From Algibacter pacificus (lineage in GTDB: Bacteria; Bacteroidota; Bacteroidia; Flavobacteriales; Flavobacteriaceae), in contig NZ_VOGY01000002.1 of the NCBI RefSeq assembly GCF_008033385.1, positions 186,001 to 250,000 on the forward strand: 64,000 nt of DNA, written 5' to 3'. Within the stretch, counting starts at the first letter, position 1, and each line of letters opens with the position of its first letter. The translations under genes were made by a program, and so were the position numbers. Below, piece by piece: positions 47,773 through 56,713 of the stretch. The notes under the pieces were generated by a model, which worked only from the letters and a program-made list of their open reading frames with translations, ran no database searches and was not told the DNA's origin.

Positions 47773-47999
47773 TATTCCTCTTTATTATGCTAGTATTTTC
47801 AAGGGTTTCGCTGTAATATGTTTCGATAGGTCATTAAATAGGTCACTATCAAATATGCATAAAGAACATTAAATTATATGTGTAAATATAATAATAAACC
47901 ACTGAAAACACAAGTGTTAAGTCCAAATAATGAACTACTTAATGAACTTGTTTTTAATAATTAAAAAGAGGCTATTTAAGAGGCTTAACTCTTAAACGC

Positions 48000-48203
48000 T
48001 TATCCAATTATCAAAGGATTAACTTCTTCAAATTTAAGCCCTGTATACTGGCAAAATTCATCAACAGAAATGAATTGATGATCTTGTTTGTTTAGGTGCT
48101 TTTTGATGTCAATTAAAAGTAATCGTGAATAACGATAACTTTTACCCGTAATTCTTTGAACGTCTTTTGGATATATACATACTCTCTTTTGTTCAAATTT
48201 CAT
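48000..48203 (-). CDS. Small conserved protein of unknown function
   Basis: The 67-residue basic protein contains IYPKDVQRITGKSYRYSR and FISVDEFCQYTGL, a pattern I recognise as a recurrent small Bacteroidota protein found near mobile DNA, without known function. The size and two helical blocks would suit a small DNA-binding or accessory protein, but that is a guess. It stands alone, divergent from the cassette at 48500, and may be near the left end of the island. Confidence 0.6.
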   Translation of the reverse strand: MKFEQKRVCIYPKDVQRITGKSYRYSRLLLIDIKKHLNKQDHQFISVDEFCQYTGLKFEEVNPLIIG

Positions 48204-48499
48204 ATACTATCTATACTTTAAACTTGGCTTTGCTATACTTTATTCATGAATGTCATACAAACGAAATAAAAGCCTTTTCAAAGTTATTTAATATCATTTA
48301 TCCATTGGTAAGTAAAAATAGGTAAAAAAGAACTTATTAGGCTATAATAGCTCTGTAAGGTAGTAGTTCCTTGTGTTTATTAATTTTAAATGAAAGATTT
48401 GTTCCTGTAAATCGGTTTTTGATGCATCGTGATTTGATTTATGAGGTTTGAAAGAGTGTACCTGAACATTCTAAATGTATAATCAAAAAATGAAAAATT

Positions 48500-49258
48500 A
48501 TGGCAAGACAAAAAGGCATAATTAAACTAAAAGGTACTATTGGAGATATTACCTTTTACAAAACCAAAGACGGACATTTGGCTCGTGAAAAAGGCGGTAT
48601 TGATGCAAAAAGAATTGCAACAGATCCGGCTTTTCAAAGAACGCGTGAAAATGGTTCTGAATTTGGTAGAGCGGGTAAAGCAGGTAAAGTGTTACGAACT
48701 GCTTTGAGATTGCTTTTATTGAATGCTTCTGATGGTAGAATGGTTAGTAGATTGACACAAACTATGGTGAAAGTCATTCAAGCAGATAGCACTAGCGAAC
48801 GTGGATTGCGTAACGTAATTGATGGTGAAACAGAATTGCTGTTAGGATTTGAATTTAATATTAGAGGTAAACTTGGCACCAGTTTATTTGCACCTTTTAC
48901 GGGTACAATTGATCGTGTTGCAGGAACTTTGGATGTTGAGATTCCTTCTTTTATTCCATCAAATATGATTGCTGCACCCAGTGGTACAACACATTTTAAA
49001 GTGATTTCTGGAGGTGCTGAAGTTGATTTTCAAGAAGAAACTTCTATTGTAGAGACTTCTGAAACGGCAATTTTACCATGGGATACAACAGCCACTGCTG
49101 TTATTAATTTAAGCAATGCCGTAACAGCAAATAGTACACATCCTTTGTTTTTAGCATTGGGTATTGAATTTTTTCAAGAGGTTAACGGACAAATGTATTC
49201 TCTTAAAAATGGAACATACAATCCTTTATCTATTGTAAAAGTTGATAGCGGTGTATAA
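48500..49258 (+). CDS. Unknown protein, first gene of a coupled four-gene cassette
   Basis: A 252-residue protein that I cannot assign to a named family, although the start (RQKGIIKLKGTIGDITFYKT) is of a type seen in Bacteroidota. The N-terminal ~100 residues are basic with many Arg and Gly. The C-terminal ~150 are beta-rich (TGTIDRVAGTLDVEIPSF, HFKVISGGAEVDF). No signal peptide or membrane helix is seen. The stop overlaps the next ATG (TAATG at 49256-49260), so it is translationally coupled to the DUF5675 gene. A phage-like structural or packaging role is possible but unproven. Confidence 0.75.
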   Translation: MARQKGIIKLKGTIGDITFYKTKDGHLAREKGGIDAKRIATDPAFQRTRENGSEFGRAGKAGKVLRTALRLLLLNASDGRMVSRLTQTMVKVIQADSTSERGLRNVIDGETELLLGFEFNIRGKLGTSLFAPFTGTIDRVAGTLDVEIPSFIPSNMIAAPSGTTHFKVISGGAEVDFQEETSIVETSETAILPWDTTATAVINLSNAVTANSTHPLFLALGIEFFQEVNGQMYSLKNGTYNPLSIVKVDSGV

Positions 49259-49701
49259 TGTTGTTGGTACTGTATAGAACTTATTTTCCTAATGGAACAC
49301 AAGGAACACTCCAATTTAACGGTAAAACTATTTGCCAAACTATTGAGTTGCCTTGGTTAGAGAATCAACGTTGTGTTTCTTGTATTCCAGAGGGGATATA
49401 TATTTTGCAGAAGCGTTATAGCAAACGATTTAAAAAGCATCTTCATATTAAAAATGTTCCAGGACGAAATTTGATATTAATCCATCCTGCGAATCATGCT
49501 CAAAAAGAATTAAAAGGTTGTATTGCTCCTGTAACAAAACACATAGGAATTGGTCAAGGTAGTTCCTCAAGAAAAGCACTCAAGAAATTAACTGATTTGG
49601 TTTTTCCCATATTAGATAAAAATATACAAGTGGAATTGAGAATTACCTCAACCAACCTAAATGATAAAAAGGAAGTTGAACTTAAAAATATAAAATTATG
49701 A
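49258..49701 (+). CDS. DUF5675 family protein
   Basis: The 147-residue sequence has the DUF5675 pattern: LVLYRTYFPNGTQGTLQFNG, CQTIELPWLENQRCVSCIPE, VPGRNLILIHPANHAQKELK and GCIAPV. The fold is expected to be a small beta domain reminiscent of L,D-transpeptidase-like proteins, with conserved His in IHPANH and Cys in GCI. DUF5675 genes are common in phages and integrated elements; the activity is unknown. Start and stop both overlap neighbouring genes (TAATG and ATGA), so it is made together with the small membrane proteins downstream, as in lysis or export modules. Confidence 0.8.
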   Translation: MLLVLYRTYFPNGTQGTLQFNGKTICQTIELPWLENQRCVSCIPEGIYILQKRYSKRFKKHLHIKNVPGRNLILIHPANHAQKELKGCIAPVTKHIGIGQGSSSRKALKKLTDLVFPILDKNIQVELRITSTNLNDKKEVELKNIKL

Positions 49702-49946
49702 ATGTAACAAAACGTGCAAATGCACCAACACCTAAGTTTTTTAAAGTTTTAAGAACCGTAGGTTTGTCATTGCTAGCTATAAGCGGAAGTATTATTGCTG
49801 CTCCTATTGCTTTGCCTGCAACGGTTGTAACTATTGCAGGGTATGTGGCTGTTGCTGGTGGTGTTTTATCAGCTGTAAGTCAAGTAACTGTTGATGATGA
49901 AGCTCTAAAAGAAATCAACTCAGCAAATGAAATAAATTCTGAGTAA
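49698..49946 (+). CDS. Small membrane protein, holin-like
   Basis: The 82-residue protein has a basic N-terminus (about 1-20), one or two hydrophobic segments (about 22-62, LSLLAISGSIIAAPIALPAT and VVTIAGYVAVAGGVLSAVSQ) and an acidic tail. Its start overlaps the stop of DUF5675 (ATGA) and its stop overlaps the next start (TAATG). Size and charge pattern fit a holin or other small pore/anchor protein. No family is recognised. Confidence 0.65.
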   Translation: MNVTKRANAPTPKFFKVLRTVGLSLLAISGSIIAAPIALPATVVTIAGYVAVAGGVLSAVSQVTVDDEALKEINSANEINSE

Positions 49947-50119
49947 TGAAAACAAATATTTCACTTAAAATAGGAACTGCCTCAGGAACATTATTGAGTA
50001 TCAGTCCTACCATTTTTTCTGAAGATATTCTCAAAACAGTTCTTCTGGCTATTGTTGGAGCCACTGTCAGTTTTGCCGTTTCTTATTTTTTAAAATGGCT
50101 TACAAAGTCTAAGAAATAG
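49946..50119 (+). CDS. 57-residue small membrane protein
   Basis: This short gene starts at the ATG that shares its A with the preceding stop and encodes MKTNISLKIGTASG..., ending in WLTKSKK. It has a hydrophobic helix at about 31-49 (TVLLAIVGATVSFAVSYFL) and a basic C-terminus. The coupling and the terminator shortly after the stop support a real gene closing the cassette. The function is unknown; a second holin/spanin-like component is one possibility. Confidence 0.6.
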   Translation: MKTNISLKIGTASGTLLSISPTIFSEDILKTVLLAIVGATVSFAVSYFLKWLTKSKK

Positions 50120-50178
50120 ACTTCATCATAAAATAAACATCGTGTTCGGTTTTTAGTGTGGTAACTTTACCGAACATT

Positions 50179-50212
50179 AAAGGTTCAGTCATATTGATTG
50201 AACCTTTTTTAT
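50179..50212 (+). terminator. Terminator of the four-gene cassette
   Basis: AGGTTCA and TGAACCT, with an inner TCA/TGA pair, form the stem, followed by a T-run. It is oriented for the plus-strand cassette. Confidence 0.8.
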
Positions 50213-50632
50213 TTACCTTTCCAATTTACAGGATCTTAATAAGGAGGTTTTTAGTTCTTGAATGGTTTTTAATTTATTTTGAAAACCTTTTTCTAGGACC
50301 TCTACTTTTTTTATTGCCTCAATTTTTGTTTGAAAATCTTGTTGCTTTAGGTACTTATGATTTTTTATCAGTAAATTTTTAACATCATTTATGCCTATAA
50401 AAGGAATAACAGAACCTTTCAAATAATAATTATAGTATTTGGATTCTAACAACATATATGATAGCTGAAACAAAGCTTCTTTTTGTTCAATTGTTTCTGT
50501 TGAAATAACAAATGAGTTTCTTATTGGGGTTCTACATGGTTTTCCGCTATTTAACCCTTTGTTTAAGATGTAGAAATGCGGTTTTGAGTACGTTTGTCCG
50601 TGTTTGTGGGTTTTGATTTGAAAAGTTAGCAT
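50213..50632 (-). CDS. DUF6943-like protein
   Basis: A 139-residue protein whose start (TFQIKTHKHGQTYSKPHFYI, ILNKGLNSGKPCRTPIRNSF) matches my recollection of DUF6943, a small Bacteroidota family from mobile elements. The C-terminal half is helical with coiled-coil character (EAIKKVEVLEKGFQNKLKTI). It is convergent with the coupled cassette; the terminator at 50179 lies just past its stop. Function is unknown. Confidence 0.65.
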   Translation of the reverse strand: MLTFQIKTHKHGQTYSKPHFYILNKGLNSGKPCRTPIRNSFVISTETIEQKEALFQLSYMLLESKYYNYYLKGSVIPFIGINDVKNLLIKNHKYLKQQDFQTKIEAIKKVEVLEKGFQNKLKTIQELKTSLLRSCKLER

Positions 50633-50949
50633 AGTTATCCAATTAAAAAATTAAGATTCTCTATGCTCCGCTACGCTTCGCGCAATAAAATTTTAAAAGA
50701 AAAACAGAAAAAAGAAAGCCCATCATTAAGGAAACGAGGCTATGCTGTCAAGGTTTTTGGAAAAAATACTACTGCTTAATTAGTTCAAAATATTAAACAG
50801 AAAGGGTATTTACTGGATTGTAAAAAGATGTTAAAACCAGTTGAGTTTTGCAGTGGAGATTTTTTTCAAAACCCGTAGGGCTTGACCTTTATAGCATAAA
50901 AGCATTGGACGAAGGGAGTGCCTAGCATTGCATTCTTTTTTTTGTTTTT

Positions 50950-51540
50950 TTGTTTCACCTATTTTCAATTCTAGGATACTTTGGGGGAAATATGCGTAGG
51001 TGGAAGTGATTATTGATGTTGTAGCGGTGGGAAAAATAAATGAAGTGCTGAACGCAGTGGTGCACTTTTTTTATGCGCGGTGTTGAGGTGGGGAAATGAA
51101 AAGAGTGATTCCCTGATAAGGGATTGAACGAATGTAGTTTGCCTACCGCAGACACATAGCAAACATTACTAATTGCTGTAACCTACACCGCTGAAATGGG
51201 TGGCGGGGAAAGTGGTCTTTTATAATATGTTTATTTGTTCAAAATTTTAATTGAAATGAGAAGTGTGCGGCTGGAAAACGGCTATTTTACATAATGGAGT
51301 TATGGTACAGAAAGTGAATGAATGCTACCATAACTACCCGTTATGTAACTTAGCTTTGGGATAGCGTTTAAATTATTAGCTTTTTGCCTGGGGCAGCTCT
51401 TTATAGTTGTGAAATGAGGCACGAATGAAACAAGCTGTAATGTGCTGCAATAGTTTGGCAATTTAAACGCTATAGACGTGTGGCGCGCGGAACAAACCAA
51501 AAGACAGAGGGTTTTGAGGAACGAGAAAACTGGGTTTTGG
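50950..51540. ncRNA. GC-richer structured noncoding block (candidate RNA or DNA site)
   Basis: No supported gene lies in the 918 bp between the DUF6943-like and nuclease genes. This part is visibly GC-richer than its surroundings and holds several inverted repeats. AGTGC/GCACT is at 51044-51066 and TTCCCT/AGGGA at 51109-51123. A hairpin at 51289-51346 has arms GTTATGGTA/TACCATAAC and outer ACATAA/TTATGT. A perfect 14-bp long-range pair, ATAGCGTTTAAATT (51361-51374) and AATTTAAACGCTAT (51460-51473), is also present. It may be an RNA, an origin or a transfer site. The stretch 50640-50940 shows nothing convincing. Confidence 0.45.
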
Positions 51541-51550
51541 TTTGTGGGGA

Positions 51551-52294
51551 TTAAATATCAATTATATCATAATAATCTAAAAAAATATGATAAATCTGAA
51601 TACTGCTACCATCATCTCTTCTGAAATATGAATTATAAATATCTATTTCATATTTTTTATCAATATTGACATCTAAATCTACATCTCCTATTGAGCACAA
51701 AATACTTTTCTGATAATTTTGATCCAATAGCTCATTAAAAGACATTACTATTGAATTTGAATCCTCTCTGTGTGATGGTTTTTCACACTCCATAAATGAT
51801 AACATAAAAGCTATTTTAGAATTAGATTCTGGGTAATATTGTCTAGTTAAAAAACGATTAACTCCATGATCTATATAATATTTTTTTGTTTTAGCTAGTT
51901 TATTAATTCTTTTGCATTCTATAGCAAAATATTCATCACCAGTTAACGATTTATTAGTTGGTAATAAAACTTTAATATCTAAACTACCTATTGTTACACC
52001 ATCTTTTATTTCATCAACACCAGGTTCAAAATAAAAATAATCTAGATTAAATTTTGATTTATTGTTGTTAATATAATTTTTAAGGAAATCATTTCTTAAA
52101 TAATCTTCAAGTTCTAATTTGGTTTTAGCACCTTTATTTCCTTTAAATTGGACATGCTTTTTTAAAATTTCTTTTCTAGAATATTTGGATGTTTTTTTTT
52201 CTTTTTTTAATTCCGAATAAGAATACCCTACTAGATTAAATAGTTTTGTCTGATAATACGGTTCTTCAGAATAAATAAAACTGTCTGCGTTCAT
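51551..52294 (-). CDS. Putative PD-(D/E)xK nuclease partner of the adjacent methylase
   Basis: The 247-residue protein carries a restriction-type core, SLDIKVLL with D106 followed by YFAIECKRI with E126 and K128, the D...ExK pattern. The remainder is not recognised. It is five bases downstream of the 1090-residue methylase gene on the same strand, so it is probably the nuclease or a nuclease subunit of that system. A Cys between E and K is a common variant. Alternatives are an effector nuclease of another defence type. The motif reading is by eye. Confidence 0.65.
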   Translation of the reverse strand: MNADSFIYSEEPYYQTKLFNLVGYSYSELKKEKKTSKYSRKEILKKHVQFKGNKGAKTKLELEDYLRNDFLKNYINNNKSKFNLDYFYFEPGVDEIKDGVTIGSLDIKVLLPTNKSLTGDEYFAIECKRINKLAKTKKYYIDHGVNRFLTRQYYPESNSKIAFMLSFMECEKPSHREDSNSIVMSFNELLDQNYQKSILCSIGDVDLDVNIDKKYEIDIYNSYFRRDDGSSIQIYHIFLDYYDIIDI

Positions 52295-52299
52295 CTTAC

Positions 52300-55200
52300 T
52301 TAATTAGTTTTTTTTATTTCTGATTTTGCTATAGCCTCAATAAATTCCGATAAATCTAAATGAGCAATAGCCCTATGCCAATTTTTCAAAATATTAGGCT
52401 TTATTACATAAAATGAACTTCTATTAAATCCTCTAATATCTTGTTGGGCAAACAAGCAAGTACTAACTTTATGCATACCCAATCCACCGATTTTATTTAT
52501 CGAATCTTCTAAACTAGAGTTAAAAAAGTATTTTATTATATCCTTTCTCACTTCTTCTGAAACAACAAAATTAACGGCAATAAAGTTTTTATTGATATAT
52601 ACATCTACAATAAAGCACTTATTCGTTTTATTAAATCTCGAACTAAAATGATTGATAAATGTTTGACAATATTTTCCTATAGACTCTAGATTTTTTTCTG
52701 TTATTTTTTCAAAAATTGAAAGATGATTACTATTTAATCTATCAGCTCTCTTCATAACAGGTATACTGATATTTAAAGCATAATTTATCAATTCTTTCTC
52801 AATAGAATTTATATTAAATAATTCATATATTTTATATTCAATCTGATTTTCGATTGAATAAATCTTTTCTCTATTTTCATTGAAAAAATCATCCTTTTTT
52901 AAATCATGTAATTCCCTTGTCAGAAGTGATAACTCAATATCTTCTTTAAATGGCATTTCTAAAAATTCAATAAAATTAACTCTGTTTCTATCTGCACCAA
53001 ATGAAGAACTCGTCATTAAAAGGAAATATGTAAATAATTTAGAATTAAATATTGCGGACATACAAAGAAGTAAATTCTCTACTTCATTCGACATTTCTCC
53101 ATCAACAGGTACTATTGAAGCTATAGTTGATGAAAAAATACAATCTCCATCATAAAAAGCACTCACCGCTCTATGATTTAAGTATTTATCAAGACCTTTT
53201 TTTATTAATAGTTTCTTCCCTTTAAATGCTGAAATTTCTGTTATTTGAGGTACTTTTAGATCTTTTTGTATATCTCCTTTTAGATAGAGTTCATCCAATT
53301 TTTGTTTGAACGTTTTATTTGAGATTACTTGAAACTGTCTTAAATCTTTGCTTTTTTCTACTTCTATATAATCATATTTCCAATATTCTTTTGTTGATTT
53401 TCTCTTGTTAACTGGTATACCTGAATCTTTAGATTTAAAACCACCTTTTATAGTTAGATTGAATTTGCTAATTATTTTAGATATAGTTAAGTCGTTATCT
53501 TTTAGTTTTTTGATAAACAAATAATCCAAAATATTACCATATAACATTATCTTCCATAACTTATCATCCTTAATAAATAAGTTTTGATCAATTAACTTAA
53601 CATCATTCTTTTCAATAACTATAGTTTTGAAATAATAATAATACTTATTAGCCCTAGCTACAATATGTTTTATTTTATTATTAGCAATACTATTGTCCTT
53701 CAAGCTATACAATAGTATTGCAGGTGGTTGATTAGCATTGTCAAATATCTGCTTACCACCAGCTACTTTATTATTTACACCAAATAAATCAAAACACTGA
53801 TGCACATTAAATTTTGACAGGAAGTACTTTCTCCATTTTATAGCACTTTCATCAGAATTGTATAAGTTTTTACCTGTTACGATAAAGCAAATTTTGGTCT
53901 TATGTTCTTTCTGAATTAAATCACTTACCCTTACTATAAAGGCTTGAGAAATTTCCTTGTTACCTATAGATAATGATATTTCTTCTTTTAAGTTTCTTGA
54001 TAATTCTTTCCTATTCCTTTCTGTAATATAGTCTACATACCTTGATGTCTTTACGATACCCCAAGGTGGATTACCAACAATGAAATCTAATTTAACTTGT
54101 TTTTTAAACAATGTATTGAAAGCATTGCTTTCATTAAAGAAATCTGCTTTCTGTCCTCCAAATAAGTTTTTATCCTTTAATGGTCTAAATTCAAAATTTT
54201 CAATTTCTTTTGGATGTGTTTTGTAATCTAGCAATGTGATGTAAAGAGAGAAAATAGTTATCTCAATTGCATTTTTATCGATATCTATCCCGTAAATATT
54301 GTCTTCTAATAAACGCCATAGTTTTTCATTAGAAATTGTTTTCTTATACTTATTTTCTTTGCTATTGACTACAATTTCTTTATCAATAATCCTTCTTAAA
54401 GACTCTACTAAAAAAATACCAGAACCACATGATGGATCTAAAACTTTACAATTACTATTTTGTTGTTTTTTTAAAAAAGGTTGAATAGTTTGGCTTAATA
54501 CATAATCTACTAAAAAAGGTGGTGTATAATATGCTTTAACTTCTTTTTGTTTAGAAAGCTCAGTGATCATTTTACCATTAGAAAATGCAGTATTCCCTAA
54601 AAAACTCTCATAAATATTACTAATTAATTCAACTGGTATAATTTCAAAATCATAAACATTAAACATTGATGGCTGCACACTATAGCCCTTAACTTTATCA
54701 CCCATAAACATTTTAGAACTCGTCAATAAATGATAAAGGATATTTAAATTTTCTTGTTTAACATAATCTTTTTCAAAAAAAGGTAGCCCTTGATTTTCAA
54801 ATTCAAGGGGAAATAAATCTCCTCCAAATTTATTACTAATGTATTCAAAAAAATCATACGTCTGCTTATGATTTAGCAAGATTTGATTGAGTGCCTCTTG
54901 TCGTTCTTTTTTTGTAGAGCCAATTAAAATATTTTGATCATTAAAAACTACATTTCTGTCAATTAAATATCTAATAAAAATAAGCCTACCGATTAACCGG
55001 TTAGCAACTTCAGGTGTTAAATTTCCTTCTGGAAAATTAATCTCTTTTGCTATTAATATTCTTCTAGCATCAGTAATATTACTTAACAGAAATCTATCAA
55101 CAGTTTTACTTTTTGTAAAATATTCATTATAAATCTCTCTCCAGCCTTCACCATTTCGTAGATTTTCAATATACAGAAGGTTTCTATTAACATTTATTAA

Positions 55201-55572
55201 CTCCAACCACTGGTTTGAACTATCTGAAAAATCAAAACCATTATAGATTTCAATGTTATTTTCTTTATTTATTATAACTAAAGGTGCTCTACTTAAATTA
55301 AATGAGTGTTTTGGAATTAAACTATATTCAGATTCTGTAGGATTATCATAAAATAAGATTAATGGGTTATTAAATGGTTTAATATGCTCTTTATTTTCAT
55401 ACTGAATATCAGCACAAAAAATAGCATAAGGTTTTATAACTTCTGTAATTATCCTACTAACTCTACTAGGAAATACATTTAAAATTTTCTCTTCATCTTC
55501 ATCCAAAATAAAAAGTCCATTTTCTTTATTATATCCAAGTTCATTAAATAGTCTATGTAATATAGATGTCAT
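52300..55572 (-). CDS. Eco57I-class N6-adenine DNA methylase (large)
   Basis: The 1090-residue protein has an N-terminal part (about 1-340) that I do not recognise. The methylase core has motif I LDPSCGSGIFLVE (about 378-390), YGIDIDKNAIEI and motif IV GNPPWGIVKT (NPPW near 500). A long C-terminal region (about 620-1085) probably contains target recognition. NPPW instead of NPPY is an accepted adenine-methylase variant. No ExK nuclease motif was seen in the chain itself, but a nuclease-like gene follows. It is the third gene of a minus-strand operon starting with an AbiE-like pair. The most likely role is a restriction-modification or phage-defence system. Confidence 0.85.
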   Translation of the reverse strand: MTSILHRLFNELGYNKENGLFILDEDEEKILNVFPSRVSRIITEVIKPYAIFCADIQYENKEHIKPFNNPLILFYDNPTESEYSLIPKHSFNLSRAPLVIINKENNIEIYNGFDFSDSSNQWLELINVNRNLLYIENLRNGEGWREIYNEYFTKSKTVDRFLLSNITDARRILIAKEINFPEGNLTPEVANRLIGRLIFIRYLIDRNVVFNDQNILIGSTKKERQEALNQILLNHKQTYDFFEYISNKFGGDLFPLEFENQGLPFFEKDYVKQENLNILYHLLTSSKMFMGDKVKGYSVQPSMFNVYDFEIIPVELISNIYESFLGNTAFSNGKMITELSKQKEVKAYYTPPFLVDYVLSQTIQPFLKKQQNSNCKVLDPSCGSGIFLVESLRRIIDKEIVVNSKENKYKKTISNEKLWRLLEDNIYGIDIDKNAIEITIFSLYITLLDYKTHPKEIENFEFRPLKDKNLFGGQKADFFNESNAFNTLFKKQVKLDFIVGNPPWGIVKTSRYVDYITERNRKELSRNLKEEISLSIGNKEISQAFIVRVSDLIQKEHKTKICFIVTGKNLYNSDESAIKWRKYFLSKFNVHQCFDLFGVNNKVAGGKQIFDNANQPPAILLYSLKDNSIANNKIKHIVARANKYYYYFKTIVIEKNDVKLIDQNLFIKDDKLWKIMLYGNILDYLFIKKLKDNDLTISKIISKFNLTIKGGFKSKDSGIPVNKRKSTKEYWKYDYIEVEKSKDLRQFQVISNKTFKQKLDELYLKGDIQKDLKVPQITEISAFKGKKLLIKKGLDKYLNHRAVSAFYDGDCIFSSTIASIVPVDGEMSNEVENLLLCMSAIFNSKLFTYFLLMTSSSFGADRNRVNFIEFLEMPFKEDIELSLLTRELHDLKKDDFFNENREKIYSIENQIEYKIYELFNINSIEKELINYALNISIPVMKRADRLNSNHLSIFEKITEKNLESIGKYCQTFINHFSSRFNKTNKCFIVDVYINKNFIAVNFVVSEEVRKDIIKYFFNSSLEDSINKIGGLGMHKVSTCLFAQQDIRGFNRSSFYVIKPNILKNWHRAIAHLDLSEFIEAIAKSEIKKTN

Positions 55573-55614
55573 AAAAGATTAGTTATTAATTTTATAAATA
55601 TTGACATGTTTTTT

Positions 55615-56673
55615 TTAATAGCTCCCCTTTAATTCGAGCATTATGAACCAATAGAAAAAGGCCTCTGGATTGCTTTTCTTTAGTTTGTTTAATTTATTGA
55701 ACTGTTGGTTTTCAATAGTCCAATCTTTAATCTGTTTAGGGCTTTTAAATTTTTCTAAATCTGATACTATTTCATTTTTTAATACTTCTGCTAAATAAGC
55801 TGTTTTGGCTGCAGCTGTAATCGCTTCTTCAATATTAAATTTTGTAATGGTGAAATTTGTAAAATTGCTAATCCCTAGTTGTAAATGTTTAAATTCTTCT
55901 GATTTGAGATCTCTAGTTGCTAATATGTAACAAGCTTCTTGGGTATCTTCTAATACCTGAATTGCAGATATGTTTAACTTTCTGAATTTAATTTCTTCTG
56001 CCACTACTTTGTTGTAGCTATTTTGAACTGTTTTTAAATCTGTGATGTTATCTGTTAAAAAGGCCACATCAAACAATTGCTTTATGATTTCTACAGGTCT
56101 GTTTTTACTATATAATATTCCTGTTGTTTTTGGTGCAAAAGCCGTTAATTTGTCTCCTAATATGGCATCAAAGGTTGGCATTTGTACCGTAATAATTTCT
56201 CCTGTAGTTTGGACCCAATCATGCGCTATGGGAATTTCCATAAGTGCCGGATATGGATTTGGTGTGTATAATACATCTAATAGTATTGGTTCTACACTAC
56301 CATCTACATTACTAGTATAATACATTTTAAAATGTCCTATTGGTGCATCTGGCGTGTGTTTTCTATTATTGTCATCTTCCCAATGTGTAAACACCGTATT
56401 TTTACTAATTTTTTCTAGAATGTTTTCTATTTCACTTTGTGTTTGCTCTGTGATAATGTCTATATCTATTGAAAATCGTTTAGGTATTTTGGTAGCTAGT
56501 AATAACGCCGTACCACCTTTAAAAATAAATTCTAATCCGTATCCTTTTAATTGTTCTAAAAACAGCAATGCATAAATTACCTTCTCAATTAATTTAGGAT
56601 CTAATTTCTTTTTTCCTAAATTACTTTTAACTTCATGAATCCAATCTGGATGGTATGTTGTTGGTTCTATCAT
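55615..56673 (-). CDS. AbiEii/AbiGii-type nucleotidyltransferase toxin
   Basis: The 352-residue protein has the nucleotidyltransferase signature KGGTALLL (G53-G54-T55), followed by SIDIDII (D70, D72), as in AbiEii-family toxins. It has a helical C-terminal part. AbiEii proteins act as bacteriostatic GTP-dependent nucleotidyltransferases and are paired with AbiEi-like regulators. The upstream gene encodes such a winged-helix protein. It sits between the antitoxin gene and a DNA methylase gene with 21- and 42-bp gaps. Confidence 0.85.
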   Translation of the reverse strand: MIEPTTYHPDWIHEVKSNLGKKKLDPKLIEKVIYALLFLEQLKGYGLEFIFKGGTALLLATKIPKRFSIDIDIITEQTQSEIENILEKISKNTVFTHWEDDNNRKHTPDAPIGHFKMYYTSNVDGSVEPILLDVLYTPNPYPALMEIPIAHDWVQTTGEIITVQMPTFDAILGDKLTAFAPKTTGILYSKNRPVEIIKQLFDVAFLTDNITDLKTVQNSYNKVVAEEIKFRKLNISAIQVLEDTQEACYILATRDLKSEEFKHLQLGISNFTNFTITKFNIEEAITAAAKTAYLAEVLKNEIVSDLEKFKSPKQIKDWTIENQQFNKLNKLKKSNPEAFFYWFIMLELKGSY

Positions 56674-56685
56674 TCGTAATTATGT

Positions 56686-56713
56686 TTTGGCAAATTATTT
56701 AATTTTTGCCAAA
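56686..56713. promoter_or_regulatory. Second TTTGGCAAA inverted repeat
   Basis: TTTGGCAAAT and TTTGCCAAA face each other across the stop codon of the antitoxin gene, 13 bp before the toxin start. The half-sites are the same as in the palindrome upstream of the antitoxin, so the same protein may bind both and adjust toxin expression. Confidence 0.6.

Larger units (their letters stand above)
47633..47847 (+). repeat. Two AGGTCACC-type repeat pairs
   Basis: AGGTCACC occurs at 47633 and 47645, and AGGTCATT/AGGTCACT at 47828 and 47840. Both pairs have a 12-bp period. A reverse-oriented AGGTGACCT is at 47608. The pairs flank the hairpin and the tRNA-end-like core described next. They could be recombinase arm sites or operator repeats; no protein can be assigned. 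Confidence 0.5.

Noticed and set aside
48500-50119. Complete prophage or phage tail-like particle
   Set aside because: Holin-like and DUF5675 genes are present, but there is no capsid, terminase, portal or tail gene anywhere nearby.
50955-51155. Short minus-strand open frames in the noncoding block (also 51300-51500)
   Set aside because: Composition is not protein-like and the frames coincide with inverted repeats, so structure explains them better.
50950-51540. Retron (msr/msd RNA) suggested by the long-range inverted repeat
   Set aside because: No reverse transcriptase gene is present within the window, so only a generic structured block is claimed.
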